A stretch of 64,000 nucleotides of DNA, from contig OW203764.1 in the NCBI GenBank assembly GCA_934045905.1, positions 26,586,954 to 26,650,953 on the forward strand. The letters run 5' to 3'. This document shows, one piece after another, positions 21,060-34,678 of the stretch. A program made the translations under genes and the position numbers. The notes under the pieces are model-generated. The model was given only the letters and a program-made list of their open reading frames with translations. It had not been told where the DNA came from and ran no database searches. Within the stretch, counting starts at the first letter, position 1. Each line of letters starts with the position of its first letter. This DNA comes from Leuctra nigra (Eukaryota > Arthropoda > Insecta > Plecoptera > Leuctridae).

Positions 21060-21395
21060 ATATTTGAAATTAATTGCATAATTTGTGCGTAAAATGTCAA
21101 TAGATCTTTAAGTTCTTGACAGATTTGATTTCAAGTGGTTAAAAACTTCTAAAATATTGGTCCTAATGACCATTCAAATTTGAAGTTGATTGGACATGAT
21201 TGGACAAACGGTTAATTTCAAATTTGAAATTTTCAAGCAATCACCATGGATCTCATTCAAAAAGTATACCTGGAACTGCTCTTATGACATTAGTGTGTGT
21301 GCAAAATTTCATATCGTTAGTTAAACACACAAAAGAATATAACAATCAACAGATAAGTATCATTAGAATACAGTGGTGACGCTCGCCAAATTTAA
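21060..21395 (-). mobile_element. Helitron-like 5' segment, antisense, downstream of lectin exon 3
   Basis: On the minus strand the segment begins with GGCGAGCGTCACCACTGTAT, like the 5' end of element A (GCGAGCGTCACCACGGTAC), then shows the GATATGAAATTTTGCACACA and CCAGGTATACTTTTTGAA modules. With the 3' end at 19373 this could be one antisense element spanning 19373-21395. Confidence 0.5.
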
Positions 21396-21560
21396 ACTGG
21401 GGTTTTACAAACTCTACACAACTACTGAGAAATTCGTAAACACTCTTGGCATTTTTGGCCTTATCAATTGATTTTGTTATAAAATATTGATTTTTCAATA
21501 CATGAATAGTTTTTCTTTTGTGTATAGATTTTATTAACAAAGAATAATTAGGTATGTATA

Positions 21561-21768
21561 CACTCAACAAATGATAAAACGGTATTTGAAAGAAATGGAT
21601 TGGCTGAAAAAATGTGATGGCATCATCCTATGAAGTCTGTGCTAACTCGTTGTCTACTTCTAGTAGTTGAGCTCTGATTTTATTGATATTAGCCAGGATT
21701 GATTGTCAAGGAACCTGACCAGCAGCCAATCTGTTTCGTTCAAATACCGTTTTATGATTTGTTGGGTG
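21561..21768. mobile_element. Tc1/mariner-type MITE, copy 3
   Basis: 208 bp, TIRs CACTCAACAAATGATAAAAC / TTTTATGATTTGTTGGGTG with flanking TA (21559-21560, 21769-21770). It is the best-preserved member with copy 2; the interior includes GAGCTCTGATTTTATTGAT, shared with copy 2. Confidence 0.88.
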
Positions 21769-21770
21769 TA

Positions 21771-24700
21771 CAAGCGTGGAAATAAGTTGTTTGTACTGTA
21801 TCTCTCTCTGCTCCATATAAAAACATGTTTATGATATGGGTCAGAGAGAGGCAGAGTGCGGCGATCTTGTTTCCACCACTGTACATTTAACACTGTTAAT
21901 GTCACTCATTATTTATTTTTTATTTGATAAGAGTAACATAGCGTATATTTTGTATTAATTTGCCCAAGCTGGAAATTTCCATTGCAAATAATGAAGTATA
22001 ACACAGAGTTTATCTAAAAGTGTCAACGGAGAAGCTCTGCTTTTTAATTGCAATTATCATTCTTATCACGCTCTCACATTACTCAATAATTTATAAATCC
22101 TACATATTTCACGATATTGTACCTCTACCTATTTCATCTTGAAACGTTAATTAATAAAACGTTAAATCTAAATCTGACATTTTGTTTCAACTTACTTTTC
22201 TAACTATGTTTTGTCTTTGTGTGCTACCTTTGCAACAGAGCAGACCAAAACAATGATGAATGAGAGATTGATTTTGTAAAAAAACTTATTTTGTAATATG
22301 CAACTGGATATTAATTAGGTAAATATGTACTTTTAGCAAGAGTCCCGATATTAAACCTCGGTATTCGATATTTGAACCTTTTTATCAAAAATACAAAAGA
22401 AAAAGAATTAAAGATAAAATCCAGTATCGGTAATCAAAAGGTATCGGTGTCGGTAAAAATGACATGTCGGCTTATCTGAAAAAAAAATACAAAATAAAGT
22501 CAGAGTATAAAACTTATAAATCTGAATTCATCCGCCTCTTTTTCAGATCGCGTGACTATCTGATTGAAGATAAAATACTTTTAATGAGTGAGTCACTAAA
22601 ATTTCCATCTATTTTCTTGCCGAGTCGTGTTCAGCACGAAACATAGTAGAAAAGAAGTTCGTTACTCTAATAGAATGAAATTGAAGTACAATAGGAAAGT
22701 CCGCTGGTATCAAGTATTGTAGGCGGCTGTCACGTGTCTTGTTAAGTAGTGTGAGGTATACCCCAAGGTCATCGTGTCGTCATGTTATTTGTCGAGCCAG
22801 CTACCGAACCACACTTCCGCGTTTTTTAAATTATTACCTGTCGTGAGGGAAGAACTGTAATGATGTGATCATTAGAATCATTGTTTTGATGAGATTGAAT
22901 AATATGATTATGAGATAATAAATACCACCCCTCTGTTCTGTCCATTCCTGATTTCACGTATTCAATTAACCATGCAGATATGTTAATTTTAACTAAATAA
23001 TAAAAAAATTAAGTAAATTAGCCTAAAACACCAAATTGTTAGAGAAATTGGTTTAAAAAATAATTTTAGGTTTGGAGTTGGGGACTATTTAAAAAGTTCT
23101 GTACATATTGCACCTAAACTCTTGAGGCACGATATCCTAGACCCACTACTTTTGTCAGCCCCATTAAAAACATGTATTTATTGAAAATGCCAATAACCAA
23201 TTCAGCAGAACTCCAAACAGCAAATATGATGGTCGACTTGTGTATCTAAAGTCCAAACAGATGAAAACTGGAGGTAGTTGAAGATTGGACAAAATAAAAC
23301 ACCTCCAAATGTATTTTTATAAGTATGGTTCTAAAAATTGGTCTCAAGCAAGAGGAGAGGATTACTATTTTTATGGTCTTATGTAACTGCACTATTTTTT
23401 TTATAAATGAGATAATTTGAGAAGAGCGGATTATAATAAAATACAGAATAAAGGGTTCATATGGAAATGGGGCTTACAACATTTTAATATTAACTAAGTT
23501 TACACTGAATTCAATTATTTTTTTATACAAAAATAACGAGTTATTTTGAGAAGAGAGCGATTATAATAAATACACACTATGGGTCCATTTTCCGGAATAT
23601 GGTGTTTTACAACTTTTTACTGTAAAAGGATCGATAAATTAAAAAAAATAAAAATTATTTGAGGCTTAACACACGTTTGGGAATAAATATCTTGAAGCCT
23701 TATTGTGTAGATTCTATTTCCCGCCTTTAGTGTCACTTCCTGTTAGTAATTACATCACATTAATACAGTAATATTTTTATCTCTACCCACATAAATGTTA
23801 AACGTGACGGTACAGCAGCCTGTCCTCTGTCCTGTCACCAGTCAGCTTCCGTATTTGTCACTTTATCTGTCGGAGATGAGACCGACATGCAACTGCAGAT
23901 TGCACTGTTATTGATCAGAGCAACATTCACAGCCGCAGACATGGAGCAGTGATGGGTTTCACATTACAGTTCGGGCTGAATGCAACGTCATTATGACGAC
24001 ATTGTGGCTCAACAACTATACAGTAATATAACAACCAGAAGCTAAACTGAACAAGAATGAAAATTGTATATTACTTTGGGTAAAAATGGAAAGCGTTTTT
24101 CAATGTCGAATTATTTAAACAATCATAACAACAACAGCTAAAAGAGCAAGAACATAGGAATCTATGATGCATTGTCAAATGATCAAATTATCAATATAAG
24201 ATTTTTTTTTAATTGTTGATAACATAATATTATCGTTCAATACCCATAATTAATTTACAATATTATCTTCATCAAAAAATTATAAAAAAATTACCTACCC
24301 TATACATATGGCTGTAAAATATGTCTTATCTTCTACAGAATAAGACACCATGTTGAAACTTGCTGTAAGCTTTAGACTAACAAAATCCAATCCAATTATA
24401 ATATTTTTCATTTAGTTTTAATTCAGGCCAATTGACTCCGACAACAGTCTGTGTGCATTAGATATAGAGATGAATTGAAGGCGCAAAACCCATGATCAAA
24501 ACCAACGAGGTGACATCACATTTCGCAATACTTTTTCGCCAATTTGATCAATTAATATAGATTGGTGTAACAATTTACACACATGTTGCTTGTCCGTTTG
24601 ATTGCTTCAAATTCTTGGAAGCCCACTTCCCATCGTGATGTGAAAAACTTTGACAAAAACCCAGGAAGTCGACGTAAAAGTTTGTAAAAGTACGAGGCAA

Positions 24701-26206
24701 GTACTTCAAGAATTGCCATAACGACTGAAACCATTCTTCTACACTGAACCTATTTACTTGGATTTTAAGAAACGATCTAAAATAAAATTGTTTACTTTGG
24801 CAAACGAACAGGAACGTGATTGTCTTAAAAATAGATTAAATAAAACAAAACTTCTTGAGGTGTAAGAAACATGATTGTCGGATAAACTATAAAAAGATTT
24901 CGCGTTTCTTTAATCTTACAAAGAAGATCGTGTATGCTAAATGTCTGATTCAGTAAAATCTGTCGAGAATTCTTTCTTATTCAATTACCTACTATACTAA
25001 TCTCTGCAATAATAATATCTGGTGTAATAAAACAAAATGGGAAAACGTACTAGGAATGTGGAAATCGGCGTAGTAAAATGGTAAAACCAAAGATAAAAAT
25101 ATTGAACCGTGGAGTGACTGCACCACAAACATAGATACTACGTGTTGTGTAAACTTTTAGAATTATACAAATTATTCAAACTTTTCAATTTTAATACCTC
25201 ATAGTATGTTGATGTTGATCTTACTTAATGTTAGGTATCATATTTAGGCCATGTATAACAATGGGTAACAGCTAAAAAAAAAATCAATGTACACTTTGAA
25301 AAAAAATTAAATATCCTATACTGATTTATAAAAAATAATGAAATGATATCAAATGAGTAATGGAAATAAAATCATCATTTTACTTTAGTGGTTGGCTGTT
25401 GTCATGTAGGTAAGAACTAACAAACCAACAAACTAGATCGTAAGCCCGTCGTCTCTTAGCCTATTCTTGATCATCAATATAAATATTGCCGAGGGAGCAA
25501 TATCTTCGATTCAGGTATATCTGCACTGCAAACACTTTGATGGCGCGTGTATGTCTGTCTGGGTCCTTGGCCTTTAATTAACGACTGATTAGACGAACCC
25601 ACATCATGCGAGAGAGACCACGTGATCAGTACCGGCCAATTGTTCAACAACAACTTGTTGACGGAGCTCACATTGTTTCATCAAGACTAAGTGTTAACAA
25701 GTTGATAACAACATCTGTCAGAGAACAAAATAGATTATCATGGATGATTAGGTACTACTAGGATGTTAGGTGATTCCGATTCAGATTTGGTTGTTTTCAA
25801 TACAGAGCAAGTTGCCTCACACTCTGAACTTGCAATTTGGAGGTCCCGACAGTCCTTCCCGACTGAGGTTTATTCTAGCTTTCCGAAAAATACGAACGAT
25901 ATTTCAAATAATAGAAAAGTTATGCCTACAATTGCGTTACTTTCGATACAGCCCTCATGTAATTGCATGAAAACGAAAGATTAAAATTTGCAGATTGTAT
26001 CTGTAATCCCAATAAGATAATTAAGGTGATAAGCGCTCGGCCGTTTTAGAAAATTGAGAGAGAAAATTGTTTCATAAGTGAGTGTAACTTTTACATGATG
26101 TTCACATGATCAGTCAGATTGTATATTAGTAGCACTTTTTAATTTTTACTTATTGCATCGTTAATTAGGCGCCGGTTATTCAACAAAACCGCGCAAAACA
26201 ATGAAA
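21771..26206. other. Intergenic AT-rich DNA, no recognisable gene
   Basis: No coding domain, tRNA or clear element was seen. A degenerate tandem duplication of ~130 bp is visible (GAGAAGAGCGGATTATAATA near 23418 and GAGAAGAGAGCGATTATAAT near 23551). The rest is AT-rich and looks unique within the window. Confidence 0.5.
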
Positions 26207-26506
26207 TTTGCGATACGATTGGAAACCAAACCCGTTAACCAATTGATCTCAAATTTTAACCATGATTAGATGAAAGACAAACTTAGGGTTATCACTTGGC
26301 ACATTTTTGAAATTTAATATTATACGGCACCAAGGGAGACAAGAAAATAGCTAATTTTTCACCAAAAATCCACTAATTATTACTAATTAACGAAACAAAA
26401 AATTAAAAATGTACCAAGGGATAACCCTAAGTTTGTCTTTTATCTAATCACGATTAAAATTTCAAATAATTTGGTCTACCCATTTCGTCTCCAATCGTAT
26501 CGCAAA
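26207..26506. mobile_element. Foldback MITE, ~300 bp
   Basis: The ends TTTGCGATACGATTGGA and TCCAATCGTATCGCAAA are exact inverse complements. The pairing continues for ~125 bp per arm, including GACAAACTTAGGGTTATC / GATAACCCTAAGTTTGTC. The loop is ~50-70 bp. Class unknown. Confidence 0.8.
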
Positions 26507-28785
26507 AAGTGTCTACAAAAAGCAGCAAAATCGCTCGCGCTTGCAGCACCTTAAGTGTACTACATTCCTACGATACTATAACTTGTTACATAGCTCCTAC
26601 TGCATCTGATTATTACATTCTGTCAAGATCAGGAACAATGTGCACGGAGACATTCCATCCCCTGAGCAATTGTGAGAATTTAATGAGGAAAATTCCATTA
26701 GGAAGAGACCAGAAGAAATTACATATTTTGATTACTAATCAGAGGTCATCTGCTACGATGTTTATGTGTAAAATATACAAGGTCACCAAGAATTATCAAT
26801 AGACATAAATCAATAATATACGAGTATTCCTTACAAAGATATCTTTTACGATTTCTGAAAAATCCCAAGGAATATTTTGATGTGATTTTTGGTATTTGCG
26901 TCCTCAACTTTGCAGACACAAATATATTCTGAGATATTTTACCTCAATCGAAGATTATCAGTAATGTTATTTGGAATTTAAGGAATTCAGTAAAATAGGT
27001 TAGAGTCCATAATTTTATACCAATTCTCATTGTCCACACAATTAAAACACATTGTTGCCTGACCAATGATTAAGGCCCGGGGTTCGATCATAAAATGACA
27101 ACTCTTGTTATCACTCGAGAAGGCCGGGAATATCAATGCAGATGAGAAGATTGTTACGCGAGAACAAAATTGTCATTTTGTACCCCCGGTTTAAAAATAA
27201 CCTGTTAGTTCCCAATGATCTAATTGGCTAACTATTTGTTCGGCCCCTTCGGTTTATTCGACCCTTCCCCTTAATATAGTCGGCATTTCTTCCCCTTCAC
27301 ACTACAAGAGTTCCCTTATCAAAGACCAACAGATACTTTTTCATTGATTATCAGCATCTAAATAAATATTGGAACGAATTGTTTGCCTTCTGCGTGCTAT
27401 CATAGTCAAGTGCTGCATACACCGTATTGAGATTGCATTGTTCTCGGTCCAGTAGCACTCTGCATTATCGGCATTATCTGATCGCACACGCAGCATGTCG
27501 CAGGTCATGGCCTGGCATTGAAGCCCGGCCTTCTGCTTCTTGACCAATTATCAACACGTCAAATACAGGAGCAGTTCTTTTATAGCACCTGTTGCATTTT
27601 TAATGTGGCCTCCAGCATTTTACATAATTGTTACTTTAAAGGTAACTCTAAATAGCGTTTGATCACGGTATTTGATGTAATCTGCAGTACAATTGAACCG
27701 ATTATTCAATTATCAATATCAATTAACAATTATCGTTCATTATAAGATTTTTTAAAATTATTTTTGACAAAAGGCACATTACAGACAAACACGAAGAATA
27801 ATAAGATGGAATAACCGTCAAAACCTCAACAATGAGAAATACTAAATTATTTCTTGAAACAATGAAACATTTTGGAAGATTGCTGGCTTCCGCTATCCTA
27901 AAATTCAGTAACAATGGAATACACATGTACTTGTACAGAGACTGTTCTGTGTAGCAAATAAATTAAATACTCGATTGTTGCGCAAATGTTTGTTATTTTT
28001 AAACTGACAAAAGAATTAGACACTATTGTATTCATCTGAGCTACCTATTGTTTAGAACGCATTCATAACACATCGGCAGCCAACCATTTTTTGTTTTATT
28101 TTTTAAATGAACTCATATGTACCTAGGATTTTTATATAAGGAAAAAGACAATGCTAGAGGTGGTCTCCATTCCACATTTTTGGCACTAATCACTGATATT
28201 CTCGTCTGTGGAAGAGCTAGTCATAATTGTTTCACTGATCGAGCTGAAAATTTAACCTAATACGTAAAAATTTTAATTTTAGTATAACTCAGGAATCATA
28301 TTTTGTAGAATCTTGGAAATTTTAACAGTGTTAAAATAATAGTGAAAAAGTGAGAATGTGAATGGTTCAAATTGGTTGAGCGGTATGTTGAAAAGAACTG
28401 CCCAGTAAGCAGTAACCGAGCAAGCTCTAAATTTACAAGGTAAATGAAACCAACAGTTAGTAATTTTAAGTCAAATCAGATCTCATGATTTGAGTGAGAG
28501 TTTAAAGAGTTGTTAACATTGAAACGTGATTTCAAAAACTGTCAAATATTCTATAGATTTGTTATTGAAAATCAGTAATTCTTGCAACCGGTTGTCAGTC
28601 TCATTTTTTAACAAAAGTATTGTCAGTCTTAGCAATAAAAGAGTGTTCATGTAGACTCCAGCACACATTTTGTTTTATCAACTGTCAGACTAACTAAGCT
28701 AACATAATATGTAAATAGATTTTCACTACAAATCACAATAATAACTGTATCAGGTCGACATTGAATAGCAATTTAAAACAAGGAT
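26507..28785. other. Intergenic AT-rich DNA, nothing recognised
   Basis: No gene signal. A fragment near 27068-27092 contains GGGGTTCGATC, like a tRNA B-box, but no cloverleaf can be drawn around it. Confidence 0.4.
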
Positions 28786-28962
28786 AAAGTCCGATGCACA
28801 ATTGACGCGGACGGACGACGCGGACGGACGACGGAGACGGATACAATGTTAAAGTCGTCGTCCGTCCGCGTCCGATTGTGAACAGCCAGAGTGAATATGT
28901 CATACCTAAACATCATATCCGTCTCCGTCGTCCGTCCGCGTCAATTGTGCATCGGCCTTTAT
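28786..28962. mobile_element. Palindromic GC-rich MITE
   Basis: Inverted ends CCGATGCACAATTGACGCGG / CCGCGTCAATTGTGCATCGG enclose repeated CGGACGGACGACG units on both arms, plus a third GTCCGTCCGCGTCC in the middle. It is strikingly GC-rich in AT-rich surroundings. The transcript would fold tightly. Class unknown. Confidence 0.8.
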
Positions 28963-29036
28963 GAAAATTTCAGCATAGAAATTTTGTTAAAAAATAATTA
29001 TTTCAAAATTGTACCAAAAAATATAGTGTGGAGTAC

Positions 29037-29165
29037 GGGGCCCTATTCTATAACTTGAAAATTCCCGATTCTGCTGGAATCCAATTCACGGCCACATGGA
29101 TTAGCATTGCTCCGAATCGGATTCCAGCAGAATTGGGAAATTAAAAAGTTCTAGAACACGGCCCC
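29037..29165. mobile_element. Short MITE with inverted arms, ~129 bp
   Basis: The left arm has GATTCTGCTGGAATCC (29069-29084) and the right arm GGATTCCAGCAGAATT (29119-29134). The ends GGGGCC and GGCCCC pair, as do AACTTGAAAATTCCC and GGGAAATTAAAAAGTT imperfectly. Confidence 0.7.
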
Positions 29166-32100
29166 TGATCAATCAATCAAATCAATTGCAAAATAATTAT
29201 ACGAGATCAAAATCAAATTGTGCTTCCCATTTTAACTCTATACATTGGGTTAAAGGGCAAAATAATACAATTGACGCAACATCTGTTAAGTACCTCAGCA
29301 AGAGTAACAGTTAAGCGATTGAATTTAGAGGCGTCAAAATTAGACTACGATTTAATCTTCATTCTTCACATCCCGTTATGATAATTCAGTAATAGATCGA
29401 GTTATTTGCGGTCGGATTCAAGACTGTTACTGCTCGATTGACATTGGAATTATGCAAAAATGTATCACTCTATGGAGCATATTAGAATCAGGATTCTATT
29501 ATTGTAACACACTGGCAGACACGTGGAAGCTTGAGATTGTGAAATAAACACCTTGATGTCAATCTGGTAGAAGGAACTCAATTAGTAAGGAGCTTGTAAA
29601 GAGTGATCAGGCGCGTAGGACCGGTTTCAAGCACGTGAGATTATATTTTATTTCTCGAATATGTTCTGAATAAACCAATTTAGCCAATGAGAGAGTTGGA
29701 TAGTAAGAATGTGAGTTATTTAGTTAGTTATTCGATTGCTGGAAAATTAAAGCTATTCTTGAATATATTGGTGGTTATCGGAGTAAGTTTCTTGAATTTG
29801 AGTGAAATCTGTAAATCGTTTTACCATGAATTGATATTGTACCTAATATGTATATATCAATTTTCTAGATATGGACAATTTATTGGTTTTAAATTCGTAT
29901 GAATTGTACCAAATTGTCTGCTCTTCTGATAAAAATATAAAAAGAACAGACATTTAAACGGATTTTCTCATTTCGGGAAAAACTACTGTTTTTACGGTAT
30001 GTTCGAAGTGTGTCTTCAAATACGAGGTTCTCATAGGATTCCTTGTAGTTATCTGCTGGATAAACCCACGCTAATCAACACTACAACATAACTTCCAGAC
30101 GACATCAAGTAATAACACATTGTCTGTTGCTAGTGCTTCATGCCGATTAGGGTTAGGAGGTTATTAGAAGCTCGATCAGATTAGGACTATAGCTATTAGT
30201 CATTGTTTTGAAACTGAAAATGTCTACCTTTTGATTAAACTGATTGATTGATTAGTAAATCATAGAGATGTGTTCTAGAAATAGTTTAATCTTATCTTTG
30301 ACCATGATGGTATTGATTATGTTAATGTGATTGCAACAAAATAAGTGCAAGAGACATCGAAGATGCATTAAAGATATGGGCATTCAATTACAGACAATAG
30401 AGCTATTCTTATGTAAATGATTGAGCAGAACTATTTTTATTTTTAACTCCATTGTATAAGAAGATAATTGGAGAAGAAGATGAAGGAGAAACTTTTCTAG
30501 AATTTGGACAAGGTTTTGCTTTCCGACTGAGGAAATCAGAGATAAAAGTAACTATTAGGCGAGACAAATGATGCTGAAGCATTCATTTTTTACTTTTCCT
30601 CTAAGGACGACCATGTATTTTAACCCCGTTTGACATTACCTCTTTAGCGTTGTATTTGACAAAAAAATATTTCGTATTTAAGAGACTTTTTAACTGCTAT
30701 TTTAACTATTTGATAACATTTATATATTACATATTTTTACAAAAATGCGAAACAATGGTTTAAAAATAAATAAATACACAGTCATGGAACGGCATGGCGT
30801 CCGTCACAATACATCACATTCCTAATCCAAGGCTCAAACTAGAGCCAACGCCCGCCGTTGTATGACCAATGTAAAAGAACAAAATTGTCAATGTCATACA
30901 CAATCACGATCTTTTAAAATGTATATCTGTTACAATTTAACTCTAAGATAAAACACAATTATTAGAATCATGAGTAATTCTCTTGATATAATTTAATTAT
31001 TTTCGTTCCAAGATAAAGTTTTTATTCTTGTCATCCACTTGGTTCATGTCATCGATGTGATAGCATCGAACACCTGATAATATTGTAACATTTCCACACG
31101 TACAAGTACCGAGATCAAAGTTCAAGCATGTATCAGAGACAGACGATAAGACAGATTAACAAGAAACCGAAACACGCGTGGTTCACTGTTGGTTTTGCGA
31201 TATGCAGATGAGTTGTTGTGAACAAACTGTCAGAAGTGCAAATATGACGTAATCGAAATTGGGAAAAATATTTGACTATGAATTAAAGTGTATTCACTCA
31301 CGCAATTGTTCTTACTTTCCTAGGAGGAAACATGGTGACTTATTGAGATGAATATTCTGTTAGCTGACTCACATTGTCTGTCTAAGAGGTTCTTGGTAAG
31401 AGAACAGGTTCTTGACGGATGCTGTGAGGGGGGTGGGGGGGGGGGGGGGGTCGACATTTGAGATCGGCGGGAAATACCGCATCAAAGAAACCATATGACG
31501 TCTGCAAGATTCAAACAAAATCCCGATAGCAAATTGTCACTGTTTCTATAGGAACAAGATCACCGCTGTTTAGTTTAAGACAAACTAACTGTCATCGTCT
31601 ATTGTTTGAAGAAAGCAGTAATTACAAAAGTAAACGCATACAGTACAGTTGCTGCTGCAAGGCACTCGTAAACCAAAAATACGTCAGGTAGTAATTATTT
31701 GTCGGTTTTGTAGTAGACTATTGCTTGTACTTGCAATAATAGTCAGATTCGAGGTCAGAGTCAAATTAGTCAGGACTTTTGGAAGAAAGGAATTACAGTA
31801 AAAGACAATTTTGAATGATAATCCGCAAAATTAAAATCTTCAGGTAATCAGACATGGGCACGACACTTTTATGGAAATTCAGTTCAAGTTAAAACAATCG
31901 CGAAATAATTGAAATCGGTGTCCACGAACAAATACATTAGTCATTTTCATTACATCTCATTAATTTATTTTCTTGCGAATAATCTATGTTTATTCAAGAT
32001 AAAATCAACCAATCGTATTTTATAATCGTATTTTTAAAGTTGACTTTTGACTGTCAAAGCATACACTTCCCAAGGAATGGAACCTTTTGTGTGTATTCAT

Positions 32101-32885
32101 TCTCACGTATGCAGATAAATATCATATTATCTTCTAGCAAGCTGTATATACGTAAATGTACTTTTTTAGATTTAAGCATATTTACTGATTTACAATTTAC
32201 TACAAAATCATCCGTAACCCAACCCAAGGAACAACATAACGCGGTTTGTAAATACTCTCTCATCAATAAGAATTGTTACAAACTTTCAATTTCAGGTGCG
32301 ACTGCCATTCTAAAAATAACCCAACCTCATTTAAAATTAACACCTTCCTTTCAAAAGAACATATCTTTTGTATTTGATTTTCACCTTCCTACGTCATCAG
32401 AGGTGTCTTCTGACGTCATTCATTGCACAGAGTTCAGATACCACGACCACATTGAGCCATGTAAGGCGAAGACTCCTTGGCCTTAACACATGTGAATGTA
32501 GTTTCATGACTGAAGGATAAATTGTTGAGATTTTACAAAGAGAAGTGTGATTATCACATCTTGTCAAACACTGGCGTGCGTGCAGACGATTGTCAAACAA
32601 TAAGACACGCCAAAGTGTGCTGCATGGTGTAAAGTGGGTTACACCCCTTATATGGTGAAAGTTGTGATGGAGCAGATTGTAGGATTAATCATACTTCACT
32701 GCATCTGAATTCATCTGAAAGGTTATATCAAGTGGTTTAGAAAAGCGTCGTTGTATTTTATTCGGTTTCACGTTTTGACTTAATTATCTACGAGGGCATA
32801 AAACGAAATCTCGTTTTAAAAATGATAGAAATGGAGCAATTTGGCTATTTACCGCTTCCTACTTTAGATGTCTTCCTTAATTCAA
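29166..32885. other. Intergenic AT-rich DNA with one longer unassigned open frame
   Basis: No recognised gene. The G16 tract at 31435-31450 interrupts AT-rich sequence. An uninterrupted frame of 166 codons (31986-32486, plus) is longer than most chance frames here but shows no known domain, signal peptide or coding bias I can recognise. Treated as unproven. Confidence 0.4.
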
Positions 32886-32955
32886 GAGACAAATGAAGGG
32901 AAGGTTCCCTACTATTAGGTCACGGCCGCTTCCTTCCCACTGTTAATTTGACCTA

Positions 32956-32990
<35 letters not shown>

Positions 32991-33030
32991 ATTACATCAT
33001 TAGCCCAGTCGCAGAACAGTGCGTCGTTAT
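32886..33030 (-). mobile_element. SINE-like dispersed repeat with (TCA)n
   Basis: Read on the minus strand: ACGCACTGTTCTGC, then GGGCTAATG, a (TGA)n run (32957-32991 on plus as TCA), then GGGAAGGAAGCGGCCGTGAC and AGGGAACCTTCCC. This matches 46236-46410 on the plus strand block for block. A short related fragment is at 42918-42960. Confidence 0.65.
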
Positions 33031-33888
33031 AACACTACTAAAATGAATACAAGGGTTTGATTGTTTTTGACAGCATGATGAAAATGTCGCCAGAAGAAAA
33101 AAACAATAGATAACACTAGATTTAACAAATTAGTATAGTATCATTAACTTGTAATTAGGATTGTGCCACTATAAATATGACAACAAAGATAATTTCATTT
33201 GAACAAACTTATTGCTAGGTAGAACGTTCATAATTATTTGTTTCGGAAAATCACAATGCAATTAATCCTAAAAGAAAAGTATTCATTCTTGTTTCATCAT
33301 TGTGAACTTTTTTTAAATCAGAATCTTTTGCCAACTCGGTATCTTGTAAAATAAAATATCTGTACTTAAATATGAATTAAATAAACAAATAGGATAGTTC
33401 AGAAGCTGATGGTTGCTGCTATTTAATTGACGGATTCAGTTATGCATAACGTAGGACTGATGCGCTAAATGAAGCTAAACTTATTACTTACATTCCACAC
33501 ACATGACTTTGGTACGACCAAAGTTTATGGCTTCAAATTCCATTTTTTGTAATAGATAAATCGAATAAGCTCATTATTTTTAGCTCGTGTTTGTGTAAAC
33601 GTAACGCGCTGTTCTGTGTTTTCATCTAAAACACGAGGTATTCGCAGTTATGTATCAAAATGAAAATGCTATTACATTTTACTACACAATTACAATGTAC
33701 GAGATAATGTGTAATGAATCAATCACTCCTCACTCTGCTGTCGGGGAACAGAATCTGAAAGACGTCACTACTCATGAGCAGGCTAGTAAATCGTGTATAA
33801 GTAAACTGAATGGTCTTTCCCACTCATTCAACCCAGCTGAATCCAAAAGATTACGTTGGCACTTTGAAATCCTCATCTTTTTACTCTA

Positions 33889-34678
33889 ACTAGGAAAACG
33901 CTCAGTGTAACGCGTTGGTGAGCGAGCACGGGGACGTGCAAATTCTCGAACCGGAAATGCGTACACAAGCACAGAAAACATATACATCCATATTGAATTG
34001 AAATATGATCACTCAATCAACACAACATATTATGCTTTTCATTGAAACTTAAAAATAACATCTAAGCATCCTGGTATAGCAAATCAGATGCAATTCAATT
34101 GGCACTGGAAAACATTCATTTTGATTCTTCATTACTGACAGATATTAAAAATGTTAAAGTTAATACGTTCTTAACTGATTGGGATGAAATTTTGTAAAAT
34201 AAGAGACAAAGTTGGTCTTAATGATCATGCAAAATATGAGTTAGATCTGAATTATCGAAGACCGTTTTCATTTTTCAGCCTATCAGGAGATATTTATTTA
34301 AATTTTAACCAATAAATGGATTTCAAAAAAATTATGGTCTGCAAACAGAGAAGGTTGGTTTTACATGTGTGCAAAATTTCAGCTCGATCAAAGAAAAACT
34401 CTGACCTGTATATCCAAAATATGAATTTGATCAGATTTATCGAAGACCATTTTCATTTTTCAACCTATCAGGAGATGTTTATTTCAATTTTAACCAATGA
34501 ATGGATTTAAAAAAAATTTGGGGCCTGCAAACAAAAAAGGTTGTCTTTACATGTGTGCAAAATTTCAGATCGATCGAAGAAAAACTCGAACCTGTACAGC
34601 CTCACCCAACAGAAAAAAACAAAAAACAGAGGTCCGTGCCAAAAGAGCCGAAAGGAGACGCTCGCTTCGCTCGCTCAA
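33889..34678 (-). mobile_element. Helitron-like element C
   Basis: 790 bp on the minus strand. The 5' end TTGAGCGAGCGAAGCGAGCG (inverse of 34659-34678) is followed by GGCACGGACCTCTG as in element B. The 3' end has GCTCGCTCA, AACGCGTTAC and GAGCGTTTTCCTAGT (inverse of 33890-33904). Inside are two tandem copies of a ~185-bp module (TTTCAGCTCGATC... near 34378 and TTTCAGATCGATC... near 34564). Confidence 0.65.

Noticed and set aside
27030..27100. tRNA-like stretch with GGGGTTCGATC
   Set aside because: No acceptor or anticodon stem can be paired around it; at most a SINE remnant.
32957..32991. (TCA)n array considered as a CRISPR-like or functional repeat
   Set aside because: A simple trinucleotide microsatellite inside a SINE-like repeat in a eukaryotic genome.
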